Positions 20,099 through 32,420 of a stretch of 64,000 nt of DNA are shown piece after piece. The notes beneath the pieces are model-generated. The model searched no databases. It was not told where the DNA came from and saw only the letters and a list, made by a program, of their open reading frames with translations. Each line of letters begins with the position of its first letter. Position 1 is the stretch's first letter. Made by a program: the position numbers and the translations under genes. This DNA is from Neoceratodus forsteri (lineage: Eukaryota; Chordata; Ceratodontiformes; Ceratodontidae), in the NCBI GenBank assembly GCA_016271365.2, contig CM028132.1, positions 586,341,001-586,405,000 of the forward strand, written 5' to 3'.

Positions 20099-20629
20099 GG
20101 GTCTATTTCATAAAAGCGAATGTGTTACGGCGATCACTATTATGGCGAGTGTATATCACCGAAAAGCAATTCGGTGACATACACTTACAGGCAACCGGGC
20201 ACACACAATAGATTAAGTGTGTTTGCGGGGGGGTTGTGCCCCCCCAAGCCCCCCTGATTATGGATTGTCAACTCCAGGGGGGTGCATGCACAGCCCATTT
20301 AAAAAAAAAATCTAAATCCCACAGCTGCGGGAGCTAAAAAAAAAACTTTTCTCAGCCCCAGCCCCGAACCCAGGATCTGCTCCATCAGAGCCAGCCTCCC
20401 TACCCACCACACCAAATGGTTGGCTCAGCGGAGCAGGCACACTACAGGGTAATAACACTCTTCGCTATACCTCCCCTTCCCCTCACTATTTTCCTTTTCC
20501 GCTCGCCCTTCCCACTCCTCGCAGTCACAGTCCTCACTACCCTGGCAGGTTGCCCATGATAATAGTGCCATAATATGGGTCACCATTTTGACGGTCACCC
20601 ATAAACCATAGCTATTATCACTGGACACC
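20099..20629. mobile_element. 531-bp non-autonomous element with 9-bp target duplication
   Basis: The insert interrupts the CR1 endonuclease and is bounded by ATCCTCGAG at 20090-20098 and 20630-20638. Fusing the flanks restores the CR1 reading SREILESLQ, so both ends are exact. The left end reads GGGTCTATTTCATAAAAGCG and the right end GCTATTATCACTGGACACC. Terminal inverted repeats are weak at best. Similar words CACTATTATGGCGA and CGCCATAAT-like strings lie near both ends in opposite orientation. A segment near 20350-20440 has tRNA-like A-box and B-box traces on the minus strand. The duplication length suggests a MULE- or hAT-type DNA transposon, but the family is unresolved. Confidence 0.7.
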
Positions 20630-23048
20630 ATCCTCGAGTCCCTCCAGGTAGCTTTCCTGCAGCAGCTGGTTAGGGAGCCAACTAGGGGTGGCAGCATACT
20701 TGACGTGGTCATCACCAGTGGGAATAGTGTGGAAAGAGTTGGAGTGTTGGTCAGCCTAGGTGCAAGCAACCATAACATAGTGAGCTTCAGGGTTAGGACA
20801 GGGACCATAGTGAGTAGAACCATCACAGAGGTTCTGGACTTCAGGAGGGCAGATTTTCCCAGAATGAGGGAGATTTTCAGGAACGAAATGGAAGGGAAGG
20901 AGAAAATAGGAAACATGGTGGAATTATGGAATTCAATTGGGGGGGGTTACTAAAAGACATGGAAACCTATATAAGGAAGTTGAGGAACGGCAGAAGAAAG
21001 AGGCCATTTTGGTTCAGCAGGGAAGTGGGGGGGGGCAATAAGGAAGAGAAAAGGGGTATTCAGAGAATATAAGAGGACACAGGGGAAGGAAGACAGGGAA
21101 ATGTACAGGGAGAAGCTGAGGGTGGAGGGGCGGAGGATTAGGAAGGTGAAAGCAGAAACGGAGGAAAGAATTGCTAAACAAGTCAAAAGGGGTGATAAAA
21201 CCTTCTTTTCAGTATATAGGAGAGAAGTGGAAGACAAGGCAGGGGATAGTAAAGGTGAAGGGAGAGGGGGGAGTACAAGTGGAAGGGGACTTTGAGAAGG
21301 TAAAGGTACTAAATAGGCACTTCGGCTCAGTCTTCATGGCAGAGTGGGAAGGAAGGGAACTGGAGTTAAGGGGAAGGGGAAGGGATGATGTAATGATGGA
21401 TCCTAGCCTGATCAATGAGGACAGGGTCAGAGAAGAATTAGGTAGGTTGAGGGTAAACAAGGCTATGGGTTTGGATGCCCTGCATACTAGGGTACTCTGG
21501 AAACTAAGGGAGGAGCTGGCAGCACCACTAGTGAGGTTGTTTAACTTGTCCCTGGATACAGGGTGGGTGCCAGAAGACTGGAAAAGGGCAGATGTGGTGC
21601 CACGTCACAAGAATGGCAGCAGAGAGGAGGCAGGCAATAATTGACCAGTCAGCCTCACCTGGGTGGTGGGTAAGGTGATGGAGGCAATATTAAAAGAAAG
21701 GGTGGTCAGCTACTTGGTGGATAGTGGGTTGCAGAACATCCATCAGCATGGCTTCACACAAGGGAGGTGATGCCAGATGAACCTGATTGAGTTCTTCGAT
21801 TGGGTGGCAAGCATGATTGATCAGGAAGGGGCAGTGGACGTGGTCTATCTGGACCTGAGGAAGGCCATTGACACTGATCACCACAGAAGGCTGATAAATC
21901 AACTGGAGAGTTTGTGGGTAGGTCAGAAAATAACAAGGTGGGTGGAGAACTGACTGATCAGTAGAAGCCAGAGGGTGGTGGTAAATGGGGTACATTACGG
22001 GGAGGTAGGGGTTATGAGGGGTTCCCCCAGGGGTCAGTGCTGGGGCCCTTCCTGTTTAACATCTATATCAGCGACATAGCAGAGGGGCTGCAGGGGAATG
22101 TTTGCCTATTTGCAGATGATATGAAAATCTGCAATAGGTTGGACACCCCAGAGGGAGTGGAGGCTATGAGGGAAGATCTCAGGCTGCTGGGGGAAGGGGG
22201 TGGTCAGAAAAATGGCAGCTGAAATTCAATGTCAAAAAATGCACAGCAATGCACATAGGGAAGAATAACCTGCAAGCAGTTCTCACATTCAGGGGAGGTG
22301 AAATGAAGGCAACTTGAGCAGGAGAGGGATCTGGGGATCTTAATTTCAGACAACCTTAAGGCAGGGACCCAATGCAGCAGGGCGGTGGGCAAAGCAAATA
22401 GAATGCTGGCGTGCATAGGGATAGGTATAACAAGCAGAAGGAAGGAGGTGCTGATGCCACTTTACAGATCCATGGTGAGGCCTCACTTGGAGTATGGGGT
22501 TCAGTTCTGGAGACCTCACCTATGCAAGGACATAAATGGGATTGAAAGGGTTCAGAGAAGAGCCACTAAGATAGTGCATGGGTTGAATGGGGAGCCCTAC
22601 GAGGAGAGGTTGAGGGAGTTGGATTTGTACCCACTGGAGACCAGATCGGAGATGGGGGGGACATGGTTGAAATGTATAAATACATGAAGGGGATCAATAA
22701 AGTAGGGGAGAGCTTATTCACAGTGAAGGTAGGGGCTGGAAGAACTAGGGGTTAAGGACTAAGGGTGGAGGGGGGAAGGTTTAGGGGAAATGTGAGTTCG
22801 CGTTACTTCACTGCGGGGGTGGTGGAGTCCTGAAACAGGCTGCCGGAGGAGGTGGTGGGGCTGAAACGGTGGAGGGATTCAAGAGGGCATGGGACAGACA
22901 TAAAGGGTTGTCCACGGGGTAGGGGGATCTCTGAGTGAGGGGGGCAAGTAAGGAGTGGGGGGAAGGAGCAGCCTTGATGGGCCAAGAGGATCCTTTTCTG
23001 CCATCACATTTCTATGATTCTGTGAGTCTATGATTCTCTGTTTCTATG

Positions 23049-23953
23049 TTGGACCACAGCAGAGATATGTTTATGGAACATCAGGCAAACTTAACAAACA
23101 GAGTTATTAGGAATGCAAAAAATAGTTTTTACAAAAAGGCTAACCAGAGGTTTAGTCTTTCAGGAAGGGGTTTTACAGTTATTAGGAGTTATTCTTTAAA
23201 AAGTGTTCTGATTGGACCACTCTCTGATATTCTTCTGGACCCTTTACAGACAGCAGTAGTGTCAGAGGACAGAAGAACAATCAGTATAATCCCCCTGTTC
23301 AAGAAGAGACAAGATCAGGACCAAGTAGCTACAGGTTTGTTTGCCTACCTCGACACTCAGCAAATTGTATAAATCAATCAAAAAAGATGTAGTGGTTAAT
23401 CACATGGATGAACATGGGCTGTTCCCTGCCACACAGTATGGTTTCAGTAAATGTTGATTATGCCAATTCTTTCAAAGCCTTAACTAGGGAGGTGGCTAGG
23501 GGCTTGGCAGTAGATCTGTCTGGATTTAAGCAAGGCCTTTGACACTGTACCACACAGAAACCCCATGAAGAAAGCACAACATAGAGTCCACAAAATGTAC
23601 CAGAGGTGGGCAATGAATTTATTGGCAGGTATGAAACATTGTGATACTGGTGGATGGTCTAAGTTTAGAATGAAGGGACGTGCTGATGGGTAGTACACTC
23701 AAGTCTCTGTGCTGTGAGTACTGCTCTTCAACATATCAATTAATTAGCTGGAAGATGGGGACAGCAGCAGCCTGCCAAAGTTTGCTGATGATACTAAATT
23801 GGCAAGAAGGGTGGACACAGCAGAGGAGGCTACAATACAGGGGGGCTTGCACATATTATCATTACAGACTGTGAAATGAGGACTTAGATTTAGCAGAGGG
23901 AATTACAAAGTACTATACCTATGGGGAGGAATCTGGGTTGCTCATATACCCTG
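23049..23953 (+). pseudogene. Degraded CR1-like LINE fragment (linker to RT)
   Basis: A further, older non-LTR fragment. It encodes KNSFYKKANQRFSL near 23115, SIIPLFKKRQDQD near 23285, a broken QHGF-like region near 23430, a degenerate LSGFKQGLDTVPH near 23520-23555 and KFADDTKLARRVDTAEEAT near 23775-23830. The order and spacing fit a CR1 reverse transcriptase with large internal losses. The outer gypsy element (3' LTR edge at 23954) was inserted into it. Confidence 0.65.
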
Positions 23954-24588
23954 TGTAGCACAGGCGCTGTATTCCAATGGGCCACTACCTCTGCCCAATG
24001 ACCTTCACACAGGTTAGGGGGCCTGGGTCTTGCTATGGTCGTATTCAGGGGTTCTATCCTGGAAAAATAAATAAAATAGTGCGGTGCCTCTACCCAGAAT
24101 AAGTTGCAGTGGGCCAGGTGTGTAACTGGTACAACTCTCTGGGATGCTGTACTTACCCAACTCCCCTTCCAACCACCCCACACACTGGATGCCAAACAGT
24201 TTCTCAATACCATATACCACATACACTTTATAGTTGATTCCCACTAAACACCTTTCACACAGCAATTTTAAACAACAAAACACGGCTTTATTATGGGGAA
24301 GGGCTAGGGTCAGGGTACCTGGGAAAAGGATAGCTGTGGAGGTAAAAATGGTTAGGAAATTAATTCAGAATAATTAATAACATATGGATCCATAGGCCAG
24401 ACCACCCCAGTTGCCCACTGTGAAAGAGTGCTGTGTACCCCCTCCAAAATCCTGCCTATTTCTAGTGTATTAAGCCTACTGCAGTAGCACCTTTTGTCTC
24501 TCATTTCTATCCTTTCCTTTCTCCATACTTTCATTTATCCTTTTTCCAGGCAAACCACCTGGGAAATAGGCCTCCGTTATTCCTTTAT

Positions 24589-25128
24589 TCTTATTCCCAT
24601 ACCTTGGGCAGGCACCTGGAGATCCAGTACTCGGACCACCCCTCCCCCCCAAAGAGGAGACTGTTTGTAAGCTGGAACAGAGAAGCTAGAATCTCTGTTA
24701 TCTTGAGTCTGCCTTTGCACTTGAATAGATTTGTAAAGGCAGGGGCATCAGAATCGCACTAGCGAGAGGTAGAAAACCCTTGCAATGCATTTTTACAAAC
24801 ATACAATGTTGTGTAAGCAGTTTTCAGGTATTGCCAAAATGTAGGAAAAAGAGTAAACACTATGAAAACTGTGGCCCATTACTAGACCATCTTATTTAGG
24901 GACTAAGACCTGCAAACACACCCAGTTATTGTGCTTAACTTAAAGTTATATTTGTTTTATGGTTTATAAAAGGGCTTAGTGTTCCTAAGTGTAGCACCGA
25001 AGAATTGCAGTAGCTTGTTTGTTCGAGTACATCTGTGCTACACGACAGCTTGCTATGCTGACCACTGAGCAGAAAGGTTGCAAAGCAGGAAATACTGAAA
25101 TAAAACTCATGAGGAACTGCTAGACAAA
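24589..25128. other. Unassigned sequence inside the Gmr1 5' LTR, left of Harbinger
   Basis: About 540 bp with no counterpart in the 3' LTR. It has a TATA-like GTTTATAAAAGGG near 24961 and an AATAAAA near 25099, an LTR-like arrangement, but no coding frame. With 35844-36271 it may form one older insertion into which the Harbinger element later moved. It could also be original LTR sequence that was lost from the 3' copy. Confidence 0.4.
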
Positions 25129-25839
25129 GGGTGGGATATTCAAAGCAGTTGCACATGCGCAACTGTGGAAATACACCAGAGAGCAATATTCAGCAGCAGC
25201 AACTGCGCAGCACAAGTAGCAGTGCGCCAATGTGCAATGGGAATGTATGCATGCATAAGTGCAGGGGGCATACCCATGAATATGCGGCACAGTACGATAT
25301 TCAACCCCCAACTAATGGCGCAAGTGAGGAGCAAACGGCAGTTGCGAGGAGCAGACTTGAGCCTATAAAAACAGGGAGCAAGTAGGAGGAGGAGGGCACT
25401 TGAGCCGGAGGGGAGCAGGACAGAGGGAGACAGACAGGTCATCAGCCCACAAAGAAGGGGACAGGGAGAAAGAAAGAGAGAGACCGGGACAGAGAGGGAG
25501 AGACAGTGTGTGAGAGAGAGTGTGTGAGTGACAGTGTGATGGACAGGGAGGCGACGGCGGGTGTGAGAGAGTGTGGGCGCGACACAGTGCCACCAGGTCC
25601 AACTGGAGCAACACAGGCACCCACAGGGGTGGGAGACAGAGGCCGCAGGCAACAGCCAGCTTGGAGCAGGGTACACAGGAGTGGGCCTTGCAGAGCAGCA
25701 CGCACAGCCACACACAGCCGGGTGGGCCAGTGGAGCCAGACGCCCGGGGGGACAGGACAACAGGGGCCATGGCCAGTGCGATATTCCAGATGGAGGCCAT
25801 AATAAGGGGTGTGGGGAGGCAGGAGGCATGGTGCTGTAG

Positions 25840-27000
25840 CTGTGGAAGGGCCCATTTCGGTACAACTGGAACAGGCGGTACCGACCCCGTATCAGCTATG
25901 AGACCTATGCTGACACTGAGATCGTGGGCTGGTACCGATTGAATTGGGCAATTCTGAGGCAGCTCTGTGAGCTGTGCAGTGAGGAGATGCAGGCATCCAC
26001 TAGACGGAGCAACGCCCTGACAGTGGAGACAAAGGTAACAGCTGTCATGTGCCTGCTAGCCACAGGCACCTTCCAGAGACCTACAGCGGACACTACAGGC
26101 ATAGCCCAGTCGGCCGCGTCATGGCTCCTCACACAATTCTTCAATGCCCTGTTGCCACATGCTGCAGAATGCATCCACTTCACCAGCACACAGGCAGAGC
26201 ATACAGCAAACATGCAGGAGTTCCACAGGGTAGCACATATGCCTGGCATGCTAGGGGCCATTGACTGCACCCATGTGGGCATCTGCATGCCACCTGGCCC
26301 GGAGGGGGTAGCCTACATCAACAGAAAGGGCTACCCCAGTATCAACTGCCAGGTGGTGTGCGATGCCAGGGGATGCATAACCAACGTCTGTGCCACACAC
26401 CCTGGGGGAGCACATGATGCCTTCATCTGGCACAGCTCAGCACTGTGCCACAGGTTCAAGAGTGGGGACATCCCCACCAGTCATCTAGTGGGTGAGTATG
26501 CTGAGACCATGGGCAGCTGTGTACACCAGGACATGGAGGGGGGCGGCCAGGGCAAGGGTGTCGCAGAGTGCGGATGGGAAGGACAAGGGGCACAGCAAAA
26601 GAGGACACCAGGCTAACCATATCTTCATCCACACAGGTGACAGTGGCTACCCACTCTGGCCCTGGCTGCTCACCCCCTACTGGCACCCAGTGTTCCCTGC
26701 GGAGGAGCGGTACAATGAGGCACATACCAGCACGCAGAACATCATTGAGTGTGTCTTCGGGCTGCTGAAGGCATGTTTCCATTGCCTGCACAGGTCTGGT
26801 GGTGCCCTACACTACAGCCCCTTGAAAGCCTACAGCCTATTCCTGGCCTGCTGCATGCTGCACAACATGGCCACTGACAGTGGGATAGCTGTCGAGGTCG
26901 AAGAGGGGAATAGCAGTGGGGACAACGCAGCCGACGGTCTGTGTGGTGGTGGGCAGCCCTCCCGGGTGGAGGGATCCCTGGCTGACGAGGATTTATTTTT
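25840..27000 (+). pseudogene. Harbinger transposase (HARBI1/DDE_Tnp_4 family), two exons
   Basis: This enzyme would cut and paste the element. Exon 1 runs to 26491 and exon 2 starts at 26637. The 145-bp intron begins GTGAGTATG and ends ACACAG, and splicing restores the family motif VGDSGYPL. The catalytic triad is visible: Asp in GAIDCTHV (near 26260), Asp in GGAHDAFIW (near 26415) and Glu in IIECVFGLLK (near 26745). The N-terminal region has YRPRISYETYAD and RRSNALTVETKV. An in-frame TAG at 25837 precedes the frame, so the true start is lost or lies upstream. The C-terminus runs into a LINE insertion near 26990. The catalytic core is otherwise intact. Confidence 0.88.
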
Positions 27001-27842
27001 TATTTATTTAGCTTTTGTTTACCGGGTAAGTACACTAGACAAGTAGCATGCCTATTTTCAGGAATGACCCGGGAGAGCACAAACATACAGTATACATACA
27101 TGGCAACATTGGAGAAACAGCATGATACAGTAAAAAACAGCTATAACAACGCTTGTATAAGGGCAGAGATACTGCCACACATAGTACAAATTGTTACAGG
27201 ACATAGATAGACATTAGAATCACTGAATACATATTTCACAGACCATCATGGACTCAGAGTGGACAATAGTGGACTGCAGAGTATACATTACAGAGACTAG
27301 GAGCAGTCACATCTTGTCATTTCTTTAGGTGGGACCACAGGGAGGTGAAAGGTCCCATGGGAAGGGCAGAGCGAACAGAGTCCGGAATGGAGTTCCAGAG
27401 CCTAGGCACAAAAGCGGCAAAGTCACGATCCCCCATAAGGGTCCGAGTAGGGGGAACTTTAAGCAACTCGGCAGTCTGTGACCTGAGCTGGTAGGGGATG
27501 GCGTCCAGTTTTGGGAGGAGATGCGCCAGTCCCGACGGTATGCCCGTGGCAAGCACTTTCCTGGTGAAGTTTCCTACACCAAGGATCAGGAATTCCGTAG
27601 GGGGGAGCCAGCTGAGTTTGTCATAGAGCTTACATCGGTGGGTGAGTTTGGGAGCAGCAAGTGCAAACCGACAGATATCATTATATGCCGTGTTCCACCG
27701 ATTAAGATGGATTTGAGGTGACCTGGCAAATAGGTGGTATCCATAACTAAGGGAGGGGAGAAGCACTCCCCTCGCAAGTGCCAGCCTCGCTCCCGGAGTC
27801 AGGTTGTATTTGGCCCTGTAGACAAGGCCAAGCTTACACCAA
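26990..27842 (-). mobile_element. L2/Rex-like LINE, 3' fragment
   Basis: The plus strand starts with TTTATTTTTTATTTATTTAG, the complement of an AAATAAA-type LINE tail. A minus-strand frame then encodes the C-terminus of ORF2: LTPGARLALARGVLLPSL, LYDKLSWLPPTEF, FAAFVPRLWNSIPDS and a final WSHLKK. These correspond to the C-terminal region of the LINE at 39307-42650, so it is a related, 5'-truncated copy. It cuts off the transposase C-terminus of the Harbinger element. Confidence 0.75.
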
Positions 27843-28046
27843 CACAGAAAAAACGATAGCAGAGGAGCACTACGGCACACACAGGTAGGTGGACAAACAC
27901 CAATGCACAGGACGGCCACAGTGGCATGGCACATAGACATGTGTGGGTGTGCTCAGCAGCATGCACAGATAGGCAGGGGGCAGGGGAGGGTGTGGGGCCA
28001 TGCCACATGGTCACACGCAACAACACGCAGCACAGCACAGCACACC

Positions 28047-28047
28047 A

Positions 28048-28085
<38 letters not shown>
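28047..28085. repeat. CA microsatellite
   Basis: A run of about 17 CA dinucleotides inside the Harbinger element. Confidence 0.97.
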
Positions 28086-28086
<1 letters not shown>

Positions 28087-28355
28087 GTGCCCGCAGGCAT
28101 GTGCCTGGGTGCTGGCACCTGACATGGCTCAGACGCAGGGCACCGGTGCACATGTGCATCCAGCACTGTGGTGGCATCATCACGCACACGCCACATGGGC
28201 CAGCAGCTGGGCAAGTGTGCACAAGGCCAGTGTGTGGCACATTTCACGGATGCCACATCGGTGGCATGCACACACACACACAACGCCCATGTGGACACAG
28301 GGTGGTGTCAGTGGACAGCGAACAGGGTAGTGGGCACATCAGCTCCACCGTGCAG

Positions 28356-31300
28356 TCACATGGCCACCACAGACACATGGACAGCCGCGTCGCAGCTGCC
28401 CAGCAGACCCAGGCTGTGCGACAGCCACAGGGGTGGTCCGCAACTGTCCCCCGGGGTGGAACTGCGAGAATGTGACCGTGTCCTCACAAGGATCTGCAGA
28501 CTCCCGAACAGGCCCGCTCCGGGCGTGCCTGGGATGCCAACAGCGGAGCCTGGTGTCGACACCAAGGGGGTCGCCCGACGCCGGGTCTGTCGGGTGGACA
28601 ATGCACTCTGCGGGGTCTGCAGTGCCTGGCCGTGCCCCATGGCAGCCAGTGGGGCAAGGCTGACCATGACTGCAGTGGCTAAGTGATCCAGGCACATGGT
28701 CGTGTCCTCCCACAGGCGATGTATGGCTTCCTGGACCTGCGCGATGCCCCTTTCATGCTGCTCGGCAGCCTGGCCCACCTCTGCATGGAGTACACGCACC
28801 CCAGCCATGAGCAGCACGTGCTGGTCCACAGAGGCCTGCAGCAATCAGGAGTGCAAGATGGGCAGGAAGGAGGGGTGGAAGAACAATGGGGAATAATAAA
28901 AACTGCCATCACAGAGGTAACTAGCCTTTGTGTGAAGCAAATAAACAAAACAAGATGATGTAAGAAACCACTATGGTTCTCAAAGGAAGTGGCAGTGAAG
29001 GTTCAAGAGAAAAAGAAAGCATTCAGGAAGTACAAGGAATCGCAGAAGGAGCAGGACAGAGAACTGTATCAGTTAAAGCAAAAGGAGGCTGGGAAGGCAG
29101 TCAGAACAGCAAAGGCCCAAACCGAGGAAAAGATAGCCAACTCAGTTAAGAAGGGATAAAACCTTTTATAGGTACATCAGGAGCAAAGGAAGACCAAGGG
29201 AGGGATAGTGAGGCTTAATAAAGGGAGGGAGGGTGGGCAGAGGAGACTGTGAAAAGGCAGAGATACTAAACAAATATTTTGCTCAGTATTTACAAATGAA
29301 GAGGGGAGGTACATAAAACAAACAGTAGTAACACTCTGGATACAGAAGTTGATACCAGCCCATTTACAGAAGAAAGGGTTCTGAAAGAACTCTTAAAACT
29401 GAGTGGACAAAGCAATGGGGCCTGATGGGATTCATCCCAGAATTCTACAAGAACTAAGGGTAAAACTAGTGACACCACTGACTACCCTTTTTAACAAATC
29501 ATGGGAGGATGGGGTGGTACCCGAGGACTGGAGGAGGGCAGATGTGATTCTCCTCCACAAAAGTGGAAGCAAGGCAGAAGCAGGAAACTACAGACCTGTT
29601 AGTTTAACCTCAGTGATAGGGAAAATGATGGAATCACTTCTGAAGGAAAGAATTGTCGAGTATCTAGAGGCCAGAGGGGCACAGGACCCTAGGCAGCATG
29701 GATTCACAGTGGGAAGGTCATGCCAGACAAATCTGATAGATTTCTTTGACTGGGTGACCAAAGTAGTAGATCAGGGAGGGGCTATGGACATGGCCTACCT
29801 AGCTTTAGCAAGGCATTTGACACAGTCCCACACAAAAGATTAATATACAAGTTAGCCAGCCTGGGAGTGGGTCCCAAGATGACTGCCTGGGTAAAGAATT
29901 GGCTGGAGAATAGGACACAGAGAGTAATAGTAAATGGAGTCCACTCAGAAGAAAGGAGGGTTACTAGTGGGGTACCGCAGGGTTCAGTATTAGGACCGGT
30001 CCTCTTCAATGTCTTTATAAGCGACATTGCGGAAGGACTGGAAGGAAAAGTATGTCTCTTTGCAGATGACACTAAGATCTGCAACAAAGTTGATGCACAG
30101 GTGGGGTGGAAAGGATGAGAAGGGACTTGGCAAGGTTAGAGGAATGGTCAAATGTATGGCAGCTTAGATTCAATGCTAAGAAGTGCAAGGTAATGCACCT
30201 GGGAAACAAAAACCCAGGGGAAGAGTACACAATGGGGGGTGAGATACTAACAACAACAAAAATGGAAAGGGACCTGGGGTAGTCATATCAGGATGACCTA
30301 AAGGTGGGCAAGCAATGTGAGAGGGCAGCAAGGAGGGCTGGGGGGTACTGGGATGCATAGGGAGAGGCATCACCAGTAGAAAACAGGAAGTTATGATCCC
30401 TCTGTACAGACAGCTGGTGAGACCCCATCTGGAGTACTGTGTGCAGTTCTGGAGACCAATCTCCATAAAGACATAGACAGGATGGAAGCTGTCAGAGGAG
30501 GGCAACTAAAATGGTGCAGGGTCTGCACGGAAACTATGAAGAGAGACTTAAGGAGCTTAATATGTAGCCTCGAGGAAAGGAGGGAGAGGGGGACATGATA
30601 GAAACTTTCAGTACCTCAAAGGGAATCAACAAAGTCCAAGAGGGTAGCATCTTTCAAAAAGAGTGTGCAAGAACAAGAGGCGCTAATTTGAAGATGGGAG
30701 GGGGCGGCTCAGAGGTAATTTAAGGAATTATTTTTCACAGAGAGGGTTGTGGATGCATGGAACGGCCTTCCGGAGAGAGGTTGTGGAGTCAAAATCAGTG
30801 GTGGAATTCAAGCATGCATGGGACAGTCATAAGGCAATTCTAGGGTGTGGGGGTAAGAAGAAGTAGGCTGCTGGTTAACTAGGATCTGCAGCTTATCCAG
30901 TAGGTAGGGAAATGGGCAGACTGGGTGAGCCAAGCGGTCCTTATCTGCCGTCAAATTCTATGTTTCTATGTTTCTATGTTAAGATGGGCATTGGACCAAC
31001 CCACCACTGGCGTACGACCATGCTGCACTGCCCCCCGCTCAGGTGGGCGCTGCACAGCAGGGTCCTGTTGGGGCTGCTCACTGACAGGTGCACTGGCAGC
31101 GGATGTTGTGCCTGGCCTCCCAACATCCCCAGCCATCTGCTGCTGCTGCCCCTCTGGTCCCTATGCGCTGGCCAGTGCCTGTGCAGCTGTACCACCACCA
31201 CCACCACGGTCCCCCAGCACCGTGCCATCATTGCACACAGCGGTACCAGGGGTGGTGGCAGGTAGCTGTCCCACTGCCAACAGGCCACTGGCTGCACTGC

Positions 31301-32112
31301 CAGGAATGATGGTTGGTATGGGTGTCTCCCCCATGACAAGTCCCCCACTGTCCAGGACAACAGTCACATCGTCATCGGTGTCGGACCCCACCCCGATCTG
31401 TGTCTCCGCACACTGAATGCCGTGGCTGACATCCTGCTGGAACACAGCCAGGGCTTCATCCGCCACCACACCCAGGTCATCCAGCTGGACGGCGGTGGTG
31501 TGCTGCAGCTGTTCAGGCCCCCGGACGTCAGTGGAGGTGGATGGTTGGCCCTCCAGGGCTGGGCATGCCCCATGGCAGACATAGCCACCCCTGCCACTGC
31601 ATGCTGGCTTTCCAGTGCAGAAAGAGAACACAGATGCATTAGTGCTGCCAATGCAATGGCTCCCCACCCCCGACACTGCTGTACCTACCATGCAGTGATG
31701 GGCTCCCTCCTGTCTGGAACCCACCGCCCGGCACACCCTCGACAGCGCTGCACCACATGGTGGCCACCACCAGCTCCTCCTGCAGCATGAGCTGTGGCAT
31801 TTTGGCCTGGCCCCCACCTGTGGCTGACCTTGCAGCCCATATGGCCACCACCTTTTCCTTGATCCAATGCTTGTCGGTGCCCACCTTCTTCTTGCAATCC
31901 TGTGCAGATCACTGGTGGCTGCCCTGCTGGTTCACAGTCTCTGACACCTCCTCCCAGGCTACGGTCCTGGCCTGGGGTGCGCCAGGTGTGCCACTCAGCA
32001 GAGGCTCCCTGTTGGGGTACGTCTCAAACAGGGCATCCACCTCTGCTTTCGTAAAGATGGGCCTGTGATTGTGGGCAGGCCCATGCTCCTCACCCTCCTC
32101 ACGATCTGACAT
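28356..32112 (-). pseudogene. Harbinger Myb/SANT-like accessory protein gene, split by CR1
   Basis: Harbinger transposons encode a Myb-like partner that binds DNA and helps bring the transposase to the nucleus and the transposon ends. Reading leftwards from MSDREEGEEH near 32112, the trihelix-type domain shows RPIFTKAEVDALFETY, then VAWEEVSETVNQQG. After an in-frame TGA at 31909-31911 it continues with SAQDCKKKVGTDKHWIKEKV. A long acidic/Ser-Thr-rich middle follows to about 31000. After the CR1 insertion (28865-30980) the C-terminal helix continues at 28844-28700 (QHERGIAQVQEAIHRLWED). Exon boundaries are not certain. The stop and the CR1 make it non-functional. Confidence 0.65.
28865..30980 (+). 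mobile_element. CR1 LINE, 5'-truncated, with 10-bp target duplication
   Basis: The insertion is bounded by AAGATGGGCA at 28855-28864 and 30981-30990. It encodes the ORF2 linker and RT in several frames: KAMGPDGIHPRILQEL near 29408, SLTSVIGKMMESLLKERI near 29610, QHGFTVGRSCQTNL near 29697, GVPQGSVLGPVLFNVF near 29970 and LFADDTKICN near 30058. The 3' end shows three TTTCTATG-type units at 30958-30980. The same subfamily as copy A. Frameshifts near 29145, 29810 and 30110 make it inactive. Confidence 0.92.
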
Positions 32113-32420
32113 GCTGCTACCTGTGGGAAGTGACAAGTGGCTGCAGCGGCCCACACCAGCCGACCATCCCACTGTGCTGTCCATCCCCTCAGCAGGTGCA
32201 ACTTACCTAGGATGGCTGCAATACTAGTCCATGGCCTGTGCATTCCTGCAGCGCCTTTATAGCGCATCGCATGCAAATGGGCTGATGTGCAACAGTAATG
32301 AGATGCTAATTCCCCCGGTGCACCGCAGATAGGCTGATGGGTTAATCTACATATGTTGGCTGAATATCACGTTGTTGTGCCTTGCACAATGGACTTGCAC
32401 CAGCACAAGTCATGGTGCAA

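Larger units (their letters stand above)
16955..22690 (+). pseudogene. CR1 ORF2 (copy C), broken and twice interrupted
   Basis: The endonuclease opens with ETWWSEHHTREV-type coding near 16970-17000 and VAVYIKEDINAIEG near 17055-17090. It resumes after the first insertion with RVVYRPPVQGEK near 19925. After the second insertion it continues with SILDVVI near 20690 and VLDFRRADFPRMREIF near 20835. The RT shows KAMGLDALHTRVLWKL near 21455, ADVVPRHKNGS near 21590, GSVLGPFLFNIYISDIAEG near 22035 and LFADDMKICN near 22105. The C-terminal VRPHLEYGVQFWRPH is near 22475. Stops (for example TGA after AGNN at about 21643) and frameshifts abolish function. Confidence 0.85.
15600..23048 (+). mobile_element. 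CR1 LINE (copy C), nearly full length, with two insertions
   Basis: A plus-strand CR1 of a different subfamily from copy A. ORF1 starts at about 15690 (MVVGQQCSWKH), ORF2 begins near 16960, and the 3' end at about 23000-23048 shows TTTCTATGATTCTGTGAGTC and finally TTTCTATG. Two foreign segments interrupt it: 17139-19891 (tandem-repeat-cored element) and 20099-20629 (531-bp element). Removing them restores colinear CR1 sequence, for example REILESLQ across the second site. Net length is about 4.1 kb. Its many frameshifts indicate it is inactive. Confidence 0.85.

Noticed and set aside
20340..20440. True tRNA gene on the minus strand
   Set aside because: Only loose A-box and B-box resemblance. 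No cloverleaf with acceptor stem could be formed.
25140..25865. 241-aa minus-strand frame rich in Leu, Ser, Pro and Cys
   Set aside because: It lies in the left end and 5' leader of the Harbinger element opposite AG-rich repeats. No domain is seen, and the opposite strand leads into the transposase.
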